A stretch of DNA of 64,000 nt from Rebecca billardiae RCC1528 (lineage: Eukaryota > Haptophyta), in assembly GCA_965240325.2 (NCBI GenBank), contig OZ251240.1, forward strand, positions 682,001-746,000, given 5' to 3'. Positions 11,416-22,096 of this stretch are shown here, piece by piece. Made by a program: the position numbers and the translations under genes. The first letter of the stretch is position 1; each line of letters opens with the position of its first letter. The notes below the pieces were generated by a model. That model saw only the letters and a program-made list of their open reading frames with translations. It had not been told where the DNA came from and made no database searches.

Positions 11416-11991
11416 ATGCTTAGCGTCGTGCTGGCGGTTGCATCAGCTGGTTGCGAGCCTGGCGTGCGGCCTCCCGCGACAGAGCCTGCGCTGGTCGCGC
11501 GCTGGCTCGCGGCGTCCACGTCGTGGGGCGTCGTCGCCACGACGTCGCCCAAGCGCGGTGGTGCGGCGTGGGGCAACGTGCAGAGCGTCGCTGACAATTG
11601 CACGGGGATCCCCTACTTCTACCTCTCGCCGTTAGACGAGACCGCGCGCGACATCGCCCTCGAGCCACGCGCGAGCCTGACCCTCGCCGAGGCCTCGATC
11701 GCGGGTCGATGCGTGCGCACCGACCCAGAGGACCCAACGTGTGCGAAGCTCTCGCTGCACGGCCGCATTGTCGAGGCGCCGGACCAGAAGGCCGCGCTGG
11801 CGATTTTGCTGGAGCGGCACCCGTCAATGCGCGGCTGGCCCGTGGACCATGGCTTTCGCGCGTTCAAGATGGAGATCAGTGACGTGTTCGCACTAAGCGA
11901 TTATGGTGGCGCGCACCCCATCTCTGTCGCTGACTATCTGGCCAAGGTGTTGAAGCCAGCACCCGAATCATCACGGACCATATCATCATGA
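11416..11991 (+). CDS. CREG: CREG-family secreted glycoprotein
   Basis: Single exon, 191 residues. CREG proteins have a flavin-binding split-barrel (pyridoxamine-phosphate-oxidase-like) fold but no known oxidase activity, and act as secreted or lysosomal glycoproteins. Visible features: an N-terminal hydrophobic signal (MLSVVLAVASAG), WGVVATTS, then PYFYLSPLDETARDI, ASLTLAEA, CAKLSLHGRIVE and the C-terminal HPSMRGWPVDHGFRAFKMEI. These appear in the same order and spacing as in animal CREG1. The ATG at 11416 is chosen because it opens the signal peptide; longer in-frame extensions upstream look like UTR. The vertebrate name (repressor of E1A-stimulated genes) should not be read as a function here. 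Confidence 0.85.
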   Translation: MLSVVLAVASAGCEPGVRPPATEPALVARWLAASTSWGVVATTSPKRGGAAWGNVQSVADNCTGIPYFYLSPLDETARDIALEPRASLTLAEASIAGRCVRTDPEDPTCAKLSLHGRIVEAPDQKAALAILLERHPSMRGWPVDHGFRAFKMEISDVFALSDYGGAHPISVADYLAKVLKPAPESSRTISS

Positions 11992-12368
11992 TTCATAGAA
12001 TAGTAATTCAACTCGTCAGCATCAGCATCAGGTCGCTCGGTGCCGCAGCACTCAGCAGCATATATATATTGGCAACATCACGTCACAGTGGCAGTCCCGC
12101 GAGTCCGCGCGGACGGACTGAGATTCTAATAATAATATAATAATAAATATAAATCCGTAGTCGTATATTAATAATAATAAAATAATAATAATCGGGTGGC
12201 GCCTTTGACTTTTATCCGAGTAGCCTGCCTTCGCCCGCCGCTTCGGCTGCGACTGGCAGCGTCCTTTGACAAATGATGGCGGCCGCCATCGCGCGGCAAG
12301 CCGCCGCCGGCGCGCGGTGACGCTGACACTTGGCAGCGGCCATATCGTCATCGACCGCGCGTGAGCGG

Positions 12369-15300
12369 TCAGTTCAGCGGCGGGACCGTGCCCGAGACCG
12401 TCGGGTATGCGCGCGCGGCCGGTGCATGCGCGTGCTGCGAGGAGGGCGCCGCCTCGCCGGAGAGCCCGCCGTCCGGCGCCGCGAGCCCGGCGCGCAGCAG
12501 CGTGCGCGCGTGCTCCTCCAGTTCCGCCTTGCGCTCGGTCACCTCGCGCGCCTGCTGCGCCGCGTGCTCGCGCAGCGCGCCCGCCGCGTCTCGCTCCTGC
12601 GTCATCTCCTTGTGCAGCAGTGAGATGGCGCGCGTGCGCTGCGCGAGCGAGTCGGAGACGGTCTGCAGCCGCGTGCGCTCCGAGGCTGTCTCCACGTACT
12701 CGTGCTGCAGCGTCTGCATGTACTCGCCTGCGCGCGGCGCGCGGCGCGCGGCGCGCGGCGGCGGGCACGGGTCGCAGTGGGGGGTCATGAGGCGATGGCG
12801 CGGCGTGCCGGTGCTGCGCGTGCAGCGCGCGCTGCACGCACCCACGGCCGAGCGCTCCTTGGCGGCGAGCGCGCGCTCGATGTCCGCCGAGCGGCGGTGC
12901 GCGGCCAGCGAGAGCCGCTCGTCGTCCACCTCGCGCTGCGCGTTGAGCGCGCGCGTGATCTGCTGCGCGTGCGTCTCCGCGAGGTCCTGCGCGGCGGGGC
13001 GGGCGCGGCGGGGCGCGCGGTGGGAGCGCGGCGGGCGTCACGTGCCCGGAGTGCGCGCGAGCGCCGCGCGCACGCGCCGCGCGCACGCGCCGCGCGGCGA
13101 TCCCGCGGCGGCGGCGGCGCGGGCGCGCGCCCCCGGCCGCCTGCCGTCTCGGCGTCGCGTCGCGCTCGCCCCCGGCCGGCCGCGCGCCGCCGCGCGCCGC
13201 CGCGCGCCGCGGCCCGCGCAGCTGCCGCGCGCCGCCGCCGCGCGCCGCTGCCGCACCTTCTGCTGCGTGAAGAGCTGGTCGCGCGTGGCGCTGAGCTCCT
13301 TGCGGTGCTGCAGCACGTGCGAGGTGAAGCCGTGCCGCTCGTCGCGCAGCAGCGCGCGCTCGGCGGCGAGCAGCGAGCGCTCGGCGGCGATGTGCGTGAG
13401 CACCTCGTCCAGCGCGCCCTGCGCGCGCTCGCCCAGCTGCAACAGCTCCTGCTGGCGCGAGGCGAGGGCGGTGCGCAGCGCGGCGTGCTCGGCCTGCAGC
13501 TCGGCCCAGCCCTTCTGCGTCGCGCCCCACACGTCCTCCTGCCGCGCCGCCTCCGCCTTGAGCTCGCGCTGCATCTCGGACACCAGCGCCTCGCGCTCGC
13601 CGAACGCACGCTCCCTGCGCGCCTCGACCTCCTGCATCGCGCGCTCTTTGTCGAGCATCGCCTTCTCCTGGTGCAGCACGCCTTTCCACAGCTCCTTCTC
13701 CAGACGGGTCTGGAGGGAGGTGAGCGACTCGGCGCCGGCGTGCACGAGCTGCGCGAGGGAGGAGAGCTGCTGCGACTCGCCGTTGATGTGCCCGATCGCC
13801 GCGAGCTGCGCGCGGTGCAGCTGCGCCTGCGCCGCCATCGCCTCCTCATGCCTCCGCTCGGTCGCACTCAGCGTGGCCTCGTGCACGCGCGCCGTCTCGT
13901 CCAACTGCGCGCGGTGCGCGCGCCGCGCCTCCTCGAGCTCGGCGCTGAGATGCGCGCTCGTGCGCTGCTGCGCGTCGGACGCGGCGTGCCGCGCGGCCTC
14001 GAGCGCGGCCTCGTGGTTCTTCTCCTGCGCGCGCAGCGCCGACTCGAGCAGCGCCTTGGCCTGCGCCATCTGCTGCCGCGCCCTGTCAGACTCGGCGCCC
14101 AGCGCTTCCGTGTGCAGTCGCTCGCGCTGCGCGAGCGCGGCCTCGTGCGCGGCGGCGAGCTCGCGCAGCTGGCGCTCGTTGATGGCGCGCACCGCGCCGA
14201 GCGACTCCTCGTGCGCCGCCTGCTGCGCGGCCAGCCGGTGCTCGAGCAGCGTGATCCGCTCCTGCAGCGCCGCGTCCGTCGCCGCGCCGCGCATGCGCAC
14301 GCCTCTCTCGAGCTCCGCCTCGCGCCGCGCGAGCTCGGCGGCGTGTGCTGCGCGCAGCCGCTCGAGCTCGCGCTCGTGCGCGTCGCGCTGCGCGGAGAGC
14401 GCGGCCGCGATCGACGCGGACGCGGCCGCGCTCACCTCCGCCGCGGAGGGCGCGTGCGGCGCCGGGTGCGCGCACGTGGGCGAGCCGCCAGTCGGGTGCG
14501 GCGGCGCCGCGCGTCCGCCTGACGACAGCAGACCGCCGCCGCCGCCGCCGCCGACGCCGCCGCCGCCGACCAGCCGCTGGCTGCTGCCGCTGCGCGAGCC
14601 GCCGCCGCCCGCCCACGGCGCGTCGCCCGCCGCGCCGCCGCCGCCGCTCGCGGGCGGCGAGGGCTGCGCCTCCGCCCCAAAAGCCGCGGCCGGGCGGCTA
14701 GCGGGCAGACCAAAGCCGCTGGCCAGACCGCCGCCGCCCGACGCGCCGCCGCCGAGCGTGCCGCCGCCGCCGAGCGTGCCGCCGCCGCCGAGCGTGCCGC
14801 CGCCGCCGAGCCCGCCGCTACCGCCCAGCCCGCCACTGCCGCCGAGGCCGCCGAGGGGGGGTCGCGGCGGCTGCCCCAAGGGCGAGAAGCTGCCGCCCTG
14901 TGCGGGCGAGCCGCCCGGCGAGCTCACGAGCACGTCCGCCGACGACAGCCTGCCGCGCCCGCTCTCGATCGGCGCCAGGCCCGCGCTCGCGCCGCCGGCG
15001 CCGCCACGGCGGCCCGCGGCGGCGACGCCCGACAGCGCAGGCTGCTCGGCGCCTGCGACACCGCCGCCGGCGGCCGGCGGAGCGGCGGCGGCGGAGAGCG
15101 GGCCGTCTCGCGGCGTGCCACGCACACCCTGCTGCGCGAGCGCCGCGAGCGGATCCGTGACCGCCTCGCCGCGCTCGGCCAGCGTACCGCCGGCGGCGCC
15201 GCCGCCCGCGCGCCGCCCAAACGGCGCGCCGCCGTCGCCCGCGGGCCCGGGAGGCGGCGCGGGCGCGGCGGCGGCGGCGGCGCCCGGCGCCGTGCGCGCG

Positions 15301-15911
15301 GTCGGGCTGCTCCGGCTCGGCACGACGCCCTCCGACCGCCCGCTCGGCGTCCCCGCGTAGCTCTCCTCGAAGTCGTCGTCGTAGTCGTCGACCGTCGAGA
15401 TGTGGCTGGGCTCGGTGGTGAGCGCGGGGAGCGGCTCGAGCGCGGCGGGGCGGCGCGGCTCGTGGGCGGAGGCGGGCGAGTCGGTGGGCGGCGCCATCGG
15501 CATCACGGCGTCGTCGTCCGCTGCGCGCGCCGACGGCGGCGTCGACACGCTCGCCGCGCCCGCGGGCGTCGGAGCGGCGTCGGCGGCGCGGCGGCCGAGC
15601 GGCTGTTCGCCGGCGCGCGCCGACGACGTGGCGGCGGCGGGGCCACGCCGGCCGGCGGGGGCGGAGGAGGCGGCGATGAGCCGTGAGAGCTCGTCCTCCT
15701 CGTCGCCGCCGAGCGACGGGAACGACTCCTCCACCAGATCCTCCGCGCTGCTCTGCCGGTGCACGCTGCCGCCCGCCGCCGGCTGCACGCTCTCCGTGAA
15801 GTCGAGCGAGGTGAGGTCGACGCTGTCGTCGAGCACCGAGTAGTCCGCCGTCGCGACCGACTCCTGCGGCGAGCGCAGCCCGGGCGGCTGCGGCTGCACG
15901 CCCTGCCGCAT
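12369..15911 (-). CDS. FBF1-like coiled-coil protein (ciliary transition-fibre candidate)
   Basis: Probable exons 15911-13257, 12986-12846 and 12722-12369, all joined in phase 0; the last acceptor is uncertain because an earlier AG at 12729-12728 would break the frame. About 1049 residues. The N-terminal ~520 residues are disordered, rich in Ala/Gly/Pro/Ser with acidic patches (DYSVLDDSVDLTSLDF). The rest is a continuous coiled coil. The segments GESQQLSSLAQLVHAGAESL and QEDVWGATQKGWAELQ, followed by a repeat of hydrophobic heptads to TQQK, follow the arrangement of FBF1. FBF1 sits at transition fibres of the basal body and helps gate the cilium. The match rests on layout and a few motifs; another coiled-coil protein is possible. 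Head-to-head with PSMD5. Confidence 0.55.
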
Positions 15912-16068
15912 GGCAGCCGAGCGTCCGTCCCTCGCACTCAAGGCAAGAGGTGATGGAGGGCGCTTTCAAACGTCAAGCGTCCGCCATCGCGTGCCGGTTC
16001 AGCCCTCGCTCCATCCAGGCCGACGCGCTCAGCGCGCTCGGCCCGACATCGGTCCCCGGCACGCGCAG

Positions 16069-18037
16069 ATGGCGGCGGACGACGGCGCGCGTCTCGCGGA
16101 GCTCAAGCGCGCGCCGGCGTCGCACCTGCGCGAGCCCGAGCAGCTCGAGTGGCTGCTGCACCACCTCGGCGACGCGGAGGCGCGCACTCGCGACGACGTG
16201 CAGTGGCTCCTCTCGAGCGCGCTCGACGGCGCCGCCGGCCTCGAGCTGCTCCGAGGCCCGCTGGCCGAGCAGTACTTTGCGCTCGGGCTCTCGTCGGCGC
16301 ACGCGCCGGCGCGGCGGATGGCGTGCGAGCAGCTCGCCCGTCTCGCCACGCCGCACGAGCTCCACCGCCTCGTCGACCTCGCGCCGCTCGGCACACTCGC
16401 CGCGCTCGTGGCGGACGCTGAGCTCGGCGTGGCGCAGCAGGCGAGCGCGTGCATCGTCGAGGCGGTGCGCGCGAGCGAGCCCGCCGAGCTCGAGCTGTCG
16501 GGCGTGCTCACGCAGGACGCGCTGGACACGCTCGCCGCGCTCTGCGACCGCCCGGGTCGCGACGGCGCGCAAGTGCGCCTGCGCGCCGCCGAGCTGACGG
16601 CTCAGCTCTCGGCGGTGTCGGCGGACGCGCACGCGGCGTGCGAGCGATCGGGCCTGCTCGAGCGGGTGCGCGCGCACGCGGCGCGCGTGTGGCGTGCGCG
16701 AGCGCGCGCAGCGGCGGCGGCGGCAGCGGCGCGGCTGGCTGGCCGTGCGCGCGCCGTGCGCATGCGCCGCGCCCTCCGCGCGCGCGCCGCGCCGCCCCCA
16801 CCCGACCATGCGCCCCCTCACACCCACACCCCCTCACCCCCTCACGCCCACCGCCCGCCTCGCGCCGCGCGATGTGTCGCGCGCGCCGCCGCTTCAGCTG
16901 CGCTCGCTCTGGTTCTCGGAGGACCTGCTCGAGCGGCTGGGCGCGCTGGAGGTGCTGCTCGCGCTCGGCTCGTCCGCGCGTGGCCTCGCCGTGCTCACCC
17001 GCCCCGCCCCGCCGCACGCGCCCGACGCCCTCGCCTCCATCCTCGCCGTGCCGGCCGCGTGCGTCGAGGCCATGCGGGGGGAAGGGGGCGCGGAGGCGCA
17101 GGACCCGCTGCTGCGCCCGCTGCTGCTGCCGCCGGTGCTGAGCGCGGTGGCGGCGCTCGCGCGCGCCGGGGCGGAGCAGGCGCGCGCGCTCGTGCACCGC
17201 GACGCCGTCACCGCCCTCGGCCGCGTGCTCGCCGCGTGCGCTCGGGAGGACCCCGCCGCGGCCGTCGGCGCGGCGAGCGCGCTCGCGGCGCTCGCGACCG
17301 CGCCGGCGCGCGTCGGCCTCGGGCCGGTGCTCGAGCGCGGCGGCGTGGCGCACGCGGCGCTCGCGGAGGTGCTGCAGGCCGACGGCGCGCCGCGCGCGCT
17401 GCGCGCCGCCTCGCTCGACGCACTCGCCGCCATCCTGGGCGCGGCCGTCGCCGCCGAGGCGGAGGCGGCGGCGGTGGAGACGGGGGCGCCCGCTGCCGCG
17501 GCGTCGGGCGCCGACGACGCGCCCGCAGCGGCGCGCGCGGAGGCGCACGCGTGGCTGGGCAGCGCGGAGGCGCTGCTGCACGCGCTCGCGCGGCGCGACT
17601 CCGCGCGCGCGTCGACGGTTGCCCTCGCTCTGCTCGAGCTCGCGCGCGGCTCGGCCGGCGCGGAGGCGGAGGCCGACCCGTCGCTCAGCGCGCTGCGTGT
17701 GCTGCTGGCAGCCGCGCGGTACGGGCGCGGCGCGGAGAGCCTCGCGGTGTGCGCGCCGCTCGTCGAGTGGCTGGGCGAGCCGGGCTCGCGCGCAGGCGCG
17801 GACGCCGAGCGGGGCGCCGGCGACGATGGGCCAGCCCTGCGCCGCCGGCTCGCGCGCGCGCTGCTAGCGCACCCGTCGGCGCGCGCGCTCGTGAGCGCGG
17901 CGCTGCTCGAGCCGCTGCAGCAGACGGCGCGCGCCGGGCTCGGCGGTGGCGGCGCGCCTCCGCTGCCCAACGGCAGCGCACCGCCGCGCGCGCGAGCGGC
18001 CATGGCCGCGGTCGGCGACGAGACCCTCGGCGAGTGA
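16069..18037 (+). CDS. PSMD5: 26S proteasome assembly chaperone PSMD5 (S5b) homologue
   Basis: Two exons, 16069-16665 and 16898-18037, joined in phase 0 across a 232-bp GT-AG intron; about 578 residues. PSMD5/S5b (Hsm3 in yeast) is an ARM/HEAT-repeat chaperone that binds the base ATPase Rpt1 during assembly of the regulatory particle. The whole protein is helical repeat. Segments that follow PSMD5 in order include VRLRAAELTAQLSAVSADAH, the intron-spanning GLLER/LRSLWFSEDLLERLGA, RAASLDALAAILGA and a C-terminal block LRRRLARALLAHPSARALV. It is alanine-rich, as expected at this base composition. ATG 16069 begins MAADDGARLAEL; longer upstream extensions lack repeat character. Confidence 0.65.
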
Positions 18038-18470
18038 CTTTTGAGCGTCCTCGGTCGGGGGCTGCACCGCGGCCCGTCTTGGGACCGCGAGCGCGCAGTC
18101 CTCGCAAACACATTGATTGTGCGCACGGGCAAGACGGTGCTCGCGTGCCTCGTCGTGCCAGGCTCCGATCACGATGCTCCAGCCCGTGTGACCTGGCGGT
18201 GGGGTCGCCATCGCTCCGCTCGTCCGCTGGCGCTGCGAGCCAAGACAGTGTCACAGGAGTTGACGATGGTACGATCCCAAATTCCCGTACTGTATTTGCC
18301 GACGATGATGCTGATGATTCCTGTGCGCACATATTCCCACCGCGCCGGTGACGCAAACGGCACGTCACGCCAAGCCGGACGAACAGTGCATCCAGCTGGC
18401 ACACAGCTCCCGTGGCGGACCGCATCGTCAGGGCCGGGGGGGCATCAGCTTGCCGAGCGTGCATGCAAGC

Positions 18471-19055
18471 ATGCTGGCAGCGTTCGTCTCGGCACAGAGG
18501 CGGCGGCCGCTCACAATGAGCGTGCTGACAGCATGGGGCGTCGTCTCCACGGGCGACGCCGTCGTCCAGGTCGCGCGCGACCGGGAGGTGAACGCGCGCC
18601 GAAATTTGACGGTTGCCTCGTACTCGGGCCTGGTCGCGCCTGTCTACTACTGGTGGTGGAAGTGGCTCGACGTGCGCTGGCCGGGCACGACATTCAGGGC
18701 GGTGCTGTGCAAGGCGACGGCGAACCAGCTCATCACCACCGGCCCGAACAACGCCGCATACATCGCGTGGTGCACAGCGTGGTCGCCCAACCCCTCCGGC
18801 CTGCCTCAGCCATCGGCGCTCGAGCGCGTGCGCACCGAACTGCCGTCGATCATCGCGAGCTCGATCGGCTTCTGGATGCCCGCGAACATGATGAACTTTA
18901 TGTTCGTGCCGCTCCATCACCGCATACTGTGCATGTCCGTCTTGAATTGCGTGTGGTCCGGCTGGCTCTCCAACGCTGTGAACGCGGGCCGCTGGGGCGA
19001 CGACGCGTGCGAGCAGGTGGTCCGGCTTGCGCGCAGGCTCTCTAACGCGGCCTAG
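18471..19055 (+). CDS. Mpv17/PMP22-family membrane protein
   Basis: Single exon, 194 residues, the usual family length. The family sits in mitochondrial inner, peroxisomal or plastid membranes as four-helix channel-like proteins. Family features: the start MLAAFVSAQRRRPLTMSV, a conserved TAWGVVSTGDAVVQ segment, the glycine/proline motif SGLVAPVYYWWWKWLD (family form G-P-x-x-H-x-W-Y), KATANQLITTGPNNAAYI, and the C-terminal FWMPANMMNFMFVPLHHRIL. ATG at 18471 is the first methionine that gives a normal family N terminus. Which organelle it serves cannot be told from the sequence. Confidence 0.85.
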   Translation: MLAAFVSAQRRRPLTMSVLTAWGVVSTGDAVVQVARDREVNARRNLTVASYSGLVAPVYYWWWKWLDVRWPGTTFRAVLCKATANQLITTGPNNAAYIAWCTAWSPNPSGLPQPSALERVRTELPSIIASSIGFWMPANMMNFMFVPLHHRILCMSVLNCVWSGWLSNAVNAGRWGDDACEQVVRLARRLSNAA

Positions 19056-19441
19056 CCAGGACTGCGGGTCTAGCCGTGGCGGCACAACGCCTGCCGCGTG
19101 CAGTCAGGCCCTCCCATGCAGCTGCCCGTGCTTCGTGTGGAGTGACTGGCGCCTGCTTCATGTGATAGTGACAGAGTGATCCACTTGTCGGATATCCCAC
19201 TGCGATCCTATCCCATAGGATTCAATCCTATGACCAAGTTTTCTCGTGGCGCAGTCGTCGTCGTGAGCACCGTGGCAAATGATGAACCCCCTTGGTGGCA
19301 AGCCGGACGCGCGGCTCTTTGCCATCGTGATCGATGACGATAGTATCGGCATCATCATTACAAGCAGCATGACGACATTCGTCATCATACTATACGTACT
19401 GACTGTGACAGTATAACGTCGTAGTATTGATGTATCTTTGA

Positions 19442-19501
19442 CAGACGAATCAGGAGAGCCGCGCCCTCGTGCCTGTGCTGTCTTTAAATCATATAGAATT
19501 A
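19442..19501 (+). repeat. Diverged copy of the 56-bp terminal inverted repeat
   Basis: Begins CAGACGAATCAGGAGAG and ends near ATATAGAATT. It matches the perfect inverted ends at 35335-35390 and 41333-41388 with a few substitutions and small insertions, suggesting a decayed end or solo terminus of the same element family. Confidence 0.8.
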
Positions 19502-19542
19502 CTGTAGCCTTTATTTATATACGGTAGGAATCGATCGTCATG

Positions 19543-19625
19543 ATTATGGCCCGCGGTGCAGGGCGGAGCGCGCAGCGTGGAGCCCGCACTGCGGGCCCGA
19601 ACCACGTTTCAAAAAGATCTTTATA
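19543..19625 (+). repeat. Dispersed repeat, shared with 54560-54645
   Basis: Starts TATGGCCCGCGGTGCAGGGC and ends near AAAAAGATCTTT. The same block, with modest divergence, occurs at about 54560-54645. Both sit at the edge of AT-rich patches. It may be a transposon end or a conserved 3'-end motif. Confidence 0.7.
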
Positions 19626-19821
19626 ATAGTATATTCTCAGCTGCGTTACGACAATATCCAGTATCAATATTGGACTCACGAACGGTTGGTCAAGCGGCGT
19701 TCCGCGAGAGCCATTTAACCCGCAGTCGAGCCAGTGATTGAGATGGACATGGTGCTTGGCGTCGTGCGCGTGAGCTGCAGTGCGAGGGAGACGGGCGTGG
19801 GCAGGCGGGGCGTCTCGGTCT

Positions 19822-20652
19822 CTATGCGGCGTGACGGCTCCTCTCGAGACTGCTCGCGCTCTCTTCGCCGTCCAGGACAGCAGCCAGCTCGACGCCAAAG
19901 CCGTCCGCGGCCGCCTTGGCGGGTCCGATGCCCCAGCACCTGGGGAGCACACGCAGGGCCGCCGCCAGGCGCGGGCGCGCGCGCGCGTCACGAGGCCACC
20001 CCGTGAGAGTTACCGCAAGCGGGGGGACCGGTGGACGATTGTGGGGGCTCCTGGCTGCAGGTCTGCGCAGCACAGCGACGCGTGCCGCGAGGCGGCAAGT
20101 GGCGGCGGGGCACACGCTGGGGTGGCGGGCGGCATACTCGAGCAGGTCGCTGGTGCACTTCGCCTCGACACAGCCCGTGGCCCAGTTCGCATCGTTCCGT
20201 CGGCGGCGGACCATCTCGCACAAGGTTCGGTTCTGCGCGATCTTGTACGGCTCGATGTCGAGCTGCCTCGCGCGCAGGAGTCGATGCTTGCGCAGCGTGG
20301 CAAACACGAGGAACTCGTGGTCGTCCAGCCGATCCGGATCGATGGGGAGACGCGAGTAGTCCGTATCAGTAGCCTCGGTCTTTGGGGAGTCCATTTGCGG
20401 CGACTCGACCGGCGCAGCTGCGAGCGAAGCGTCGCCGTGGCGCGCGCGCACGCGCGCGGATGTGCGAGTTGGCTCGGCGCGTGGCGGCTCCGACTGGCGC
20501 CGCTTCTTGCGCGTCGGGAGGTCGGCGAAGGGAGCGGGGCCTCGAAGCGGCGACTCCATGAGCCCGAGCTCGCGCAGCTTTGCCTCATTGGTACGGATAC
20601 GCTCGAGGCGGGCACGCTCGTACGGGGTCAGGTCGTCTACGCCGGCCGACAT
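19822..20652 (-). CDS. HRDC-domain protein
   Basis: Two exons, 20652-20138 and 19939-19822, joined in phase 2 across a 198-bp GT-AG intron; about 210 residues. The N terminus carries LTPYERARLERIRTNEAKLR, a short motif common in plant and algal nuclear proteins. A basic linker (RKKRR) follows, then a helical domain (HEFLVFATLRKHRLLRARQL, IAQNRTLCEMV) that continues across the intron into LLECWGIGPAKAAADGFG. This is the HRDC fold with a terminal helix-hairpin-helix GIGPAK element, seen in RecQ helicases and RNase D as a nucleic-acid-binding module. There is no helicase domain, so it is a stand-alone HRDC protein, presumably DNA- or RNA-binding. An in-frame ATG at 20721 would add 23 residues and is the alternative start. 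Confidence 0.65.
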   Translation of the reverse strand: MSAGVDDLTPYERARLERIRTNEAKLRELGLMESPLRGPAPFADLPTRKKRRQSEPPRAEPTRTSARVRARHGDASLAAAPVESPQMDSPKTEATDTDYSRLPIDPDRLDDHEFLVFATLRKHRLLRARQLDIEPYKIAQNRTLCEMVRRRRNDANWATGCVEAKCTSDLLEYAARHPSVCPAATCRLAARVAVLRRPAARSPHNRPPVPPLAVTLTGWPRDARARPRLAAALRVLPRCWGIGPAKAAADGFGVELAAVLDGEESASSLERSRHAA

Positions 20653-20759
20653 GCTGCCGCGGACCAGCGGAAAAAATTGAGCGCTGCATGTCTTGGTACT
20701 CTCCGGTCCGGACTGCGCCATCGTACCTCGGCGGGCACAGCCCTGCCGAAGCGAGTGCG

Positions 20760-21641
20760 ATGGCGGAGAGTACCAGCCAGCGCCCGCCCCTGGCGGCCCG
20801 GCCCGGGCGCCCGGCCGATCGAAACTTGGGCTGGACGTCCGGCGGCGGCGGTACGATCGACGCCGACGGGCGCGCTGCCCGGCGACAGAAGGCGTTGGCG
20901 GCAGGCGCGGTGGGATTGACCGTTGCGAGCGTCATGTTCGTTGGTGCGTGCGTCGTGCTCTGGTCGTCGTCGGGCGCACTAGCGTCCATGCACGATGCGA
21001 GCAACGCACGCGCATCGGACGTGGCGGTCCTGGACACCAACTGCACACGCGTGCCCCTGGAGGTGGCGTGGCCAGAGATCCGCGCATATTCGGGCGTCGA
21101 GACCTGTGGGAACCTCTATTTACAACCAGACCTCTCGACCCCACCGCATGTGCGCTACGCGGAGGCGTCCTCGCGCTCGCTGTACACGTTCCTGATGCTG
21201 GACCAGGTAGGCGTGCTCAACGGGACATGGCCGCTCACAGACGCCCCGTTCCCAGGCGACTGCTGCGGCGTGAAGGGCAACCCCGCGCCGATTCGGCACT
21301 GGCTCGTGGGCAACATCCCCGGCAGCTCGCTGCGCACTGGCCTCGTGCCGGGCGACCCGGCGACCTGCGCGCGCGCGGCGCCAATGTGCGCGGGCATGAC
21401 GGTGACACCGTACCTGCAGCCCGGCCACGTCGGGCTGCCGTACGGGTCGCACCCGTACGGGCACTTCCTCTTCAAGCAGCCGCGCAACGCGCCGCTGGCG
21501 TTCCCCGCGTTCGACGATGCGGTCGTGACCAACCGCTTCCATTGGGACTTTGGCGCGTTCCTGCGGGGGTACCGCCTGCTGCCCAAGGTGGCGTCCAACT
21601 GGATGGTCGTGTACCACGCGGCGCCCGGCGGACACTACTGA
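20760..21641 (+). CDS. Membrane-anchored phosphatidylethanolamine-binding protein (PEBP)
   Basis: Single exon, 293 residues. The N-terminal ~45 residues are polar, followed by one membrane segment (ALAAGAVGLTVASVMFVGAC, about 45-66) and a PEBP domain. PEBP hallmarks are the ligand-pocket segments YTFLMLDQVGVLNGTWPL and IRHWLVGNIPGSSL, and LPYGSHPYGHFLFKQP near the C terminus. PEBP proteins bind anionic lipid or phospho-ligands and often modulate kinases or flowering-type signalling. Most are soluble; the single membrane anchor suggests a secretory-pathway or plastid-membrane form. A cysteine-rich insertion (PGDCCGVKG, later CARAAPMCAG) suggests a lumenal, disulfide-bonded domain. Start codons of this and the HRDC gene are about 107 bp apart. 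Confidence 0.75.
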   Translation: MAESTSQRPPLAARPGRPADRNLGWTSGGGGTIDADGRAARRQKALAAGAVGLTVASVMFVGACVVLWSSSGALASMHDASNARASDVAVLDTNCTRVPLEVAWPEIRAYSGVETCGNLYLQPDLSTPPHVRYAEASSRSLYTFLMLDQVGVLNGTWPLTDAPFPGDCCGVKGNPAPIRHWLVGNIPGSSLRTGLVPGDPATCARAAPMCAGMTVTPYLQPGHVGLPYGSHPYGHFLFKQPRNAPLAFPAFDDAVVTNRFHWDFGAFLRGYRLLPKVASNWMVVYHAAPGGHY

Positions 21642-22096
21642 CACGTGATGACCGTGCTGCGACGACTGTGAGAAGTGTAGTATTTTGTTAAGTGTGACTT
21701 GGAATATCACATGCCACCCGTCCCAGGACTGCCCCTGAGCCCGTCTTCGGCTCAGCGGCCGGGCTCAAAACATGACTACATGTCCGACGGCATCTGGTTT
21801 TGAGCTCATCAGTGACTATTGAACTATGGGCTGGCAACGTATATAGCTGCGGCGGTATTTTTCAATATTCCAGGGAGCCTTGATGTAGGGGGCTGGGACG
21901 GGTGGTGAAGACGCGCGGCTACCTACTACCTAGTGCTGTCAATTGAGGCACGCAGACTCAATAATGGTCAATGCTGACTAGTCAGTCACCACTACTATCA
22001 GTAGTCTTACTATATGGGGGTATCGGGACTAGTTCCGGGTACATTTAGAATCGGGAGTCCGGTGCACTCGAACGCAGTCGTCGAGCAGATCCACAC
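21642..22096. other. Intergenic upstream of the DUF1995 fusion gene
   Basis: About 455 bp, less GC-rich than the flanking genes. It contains a GAGCCCGTCTTCGGCTCAGC-type imperfect hairpin near 21735-21765 that could mark the PEBP 3' end, and a TATATAGCTGC patch near 21840. No coding content. Confidence 0.4.

Larger units (their letters stand above)
19056..19821. other. Intergenic with two dispersed-repeat fragments
   Basis: About 770 bp between gene ends. It holds a diverged copy of the 56-bp terminal repeat (19442-19501) and a copy of another dispersed repeat (about 19543-19625), entered separately. No coding content seen. Confidence 0.6.

Noticed and set aside
12361-15360. 999-codon plus-strand frame opposite the FBF1-like gene
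   Set aside because: Antisense shadow at high GC; composition is Cys/Ser/Arg-rich without domains, while the minus strand shows coiled-coil heptads and spliceable introns.
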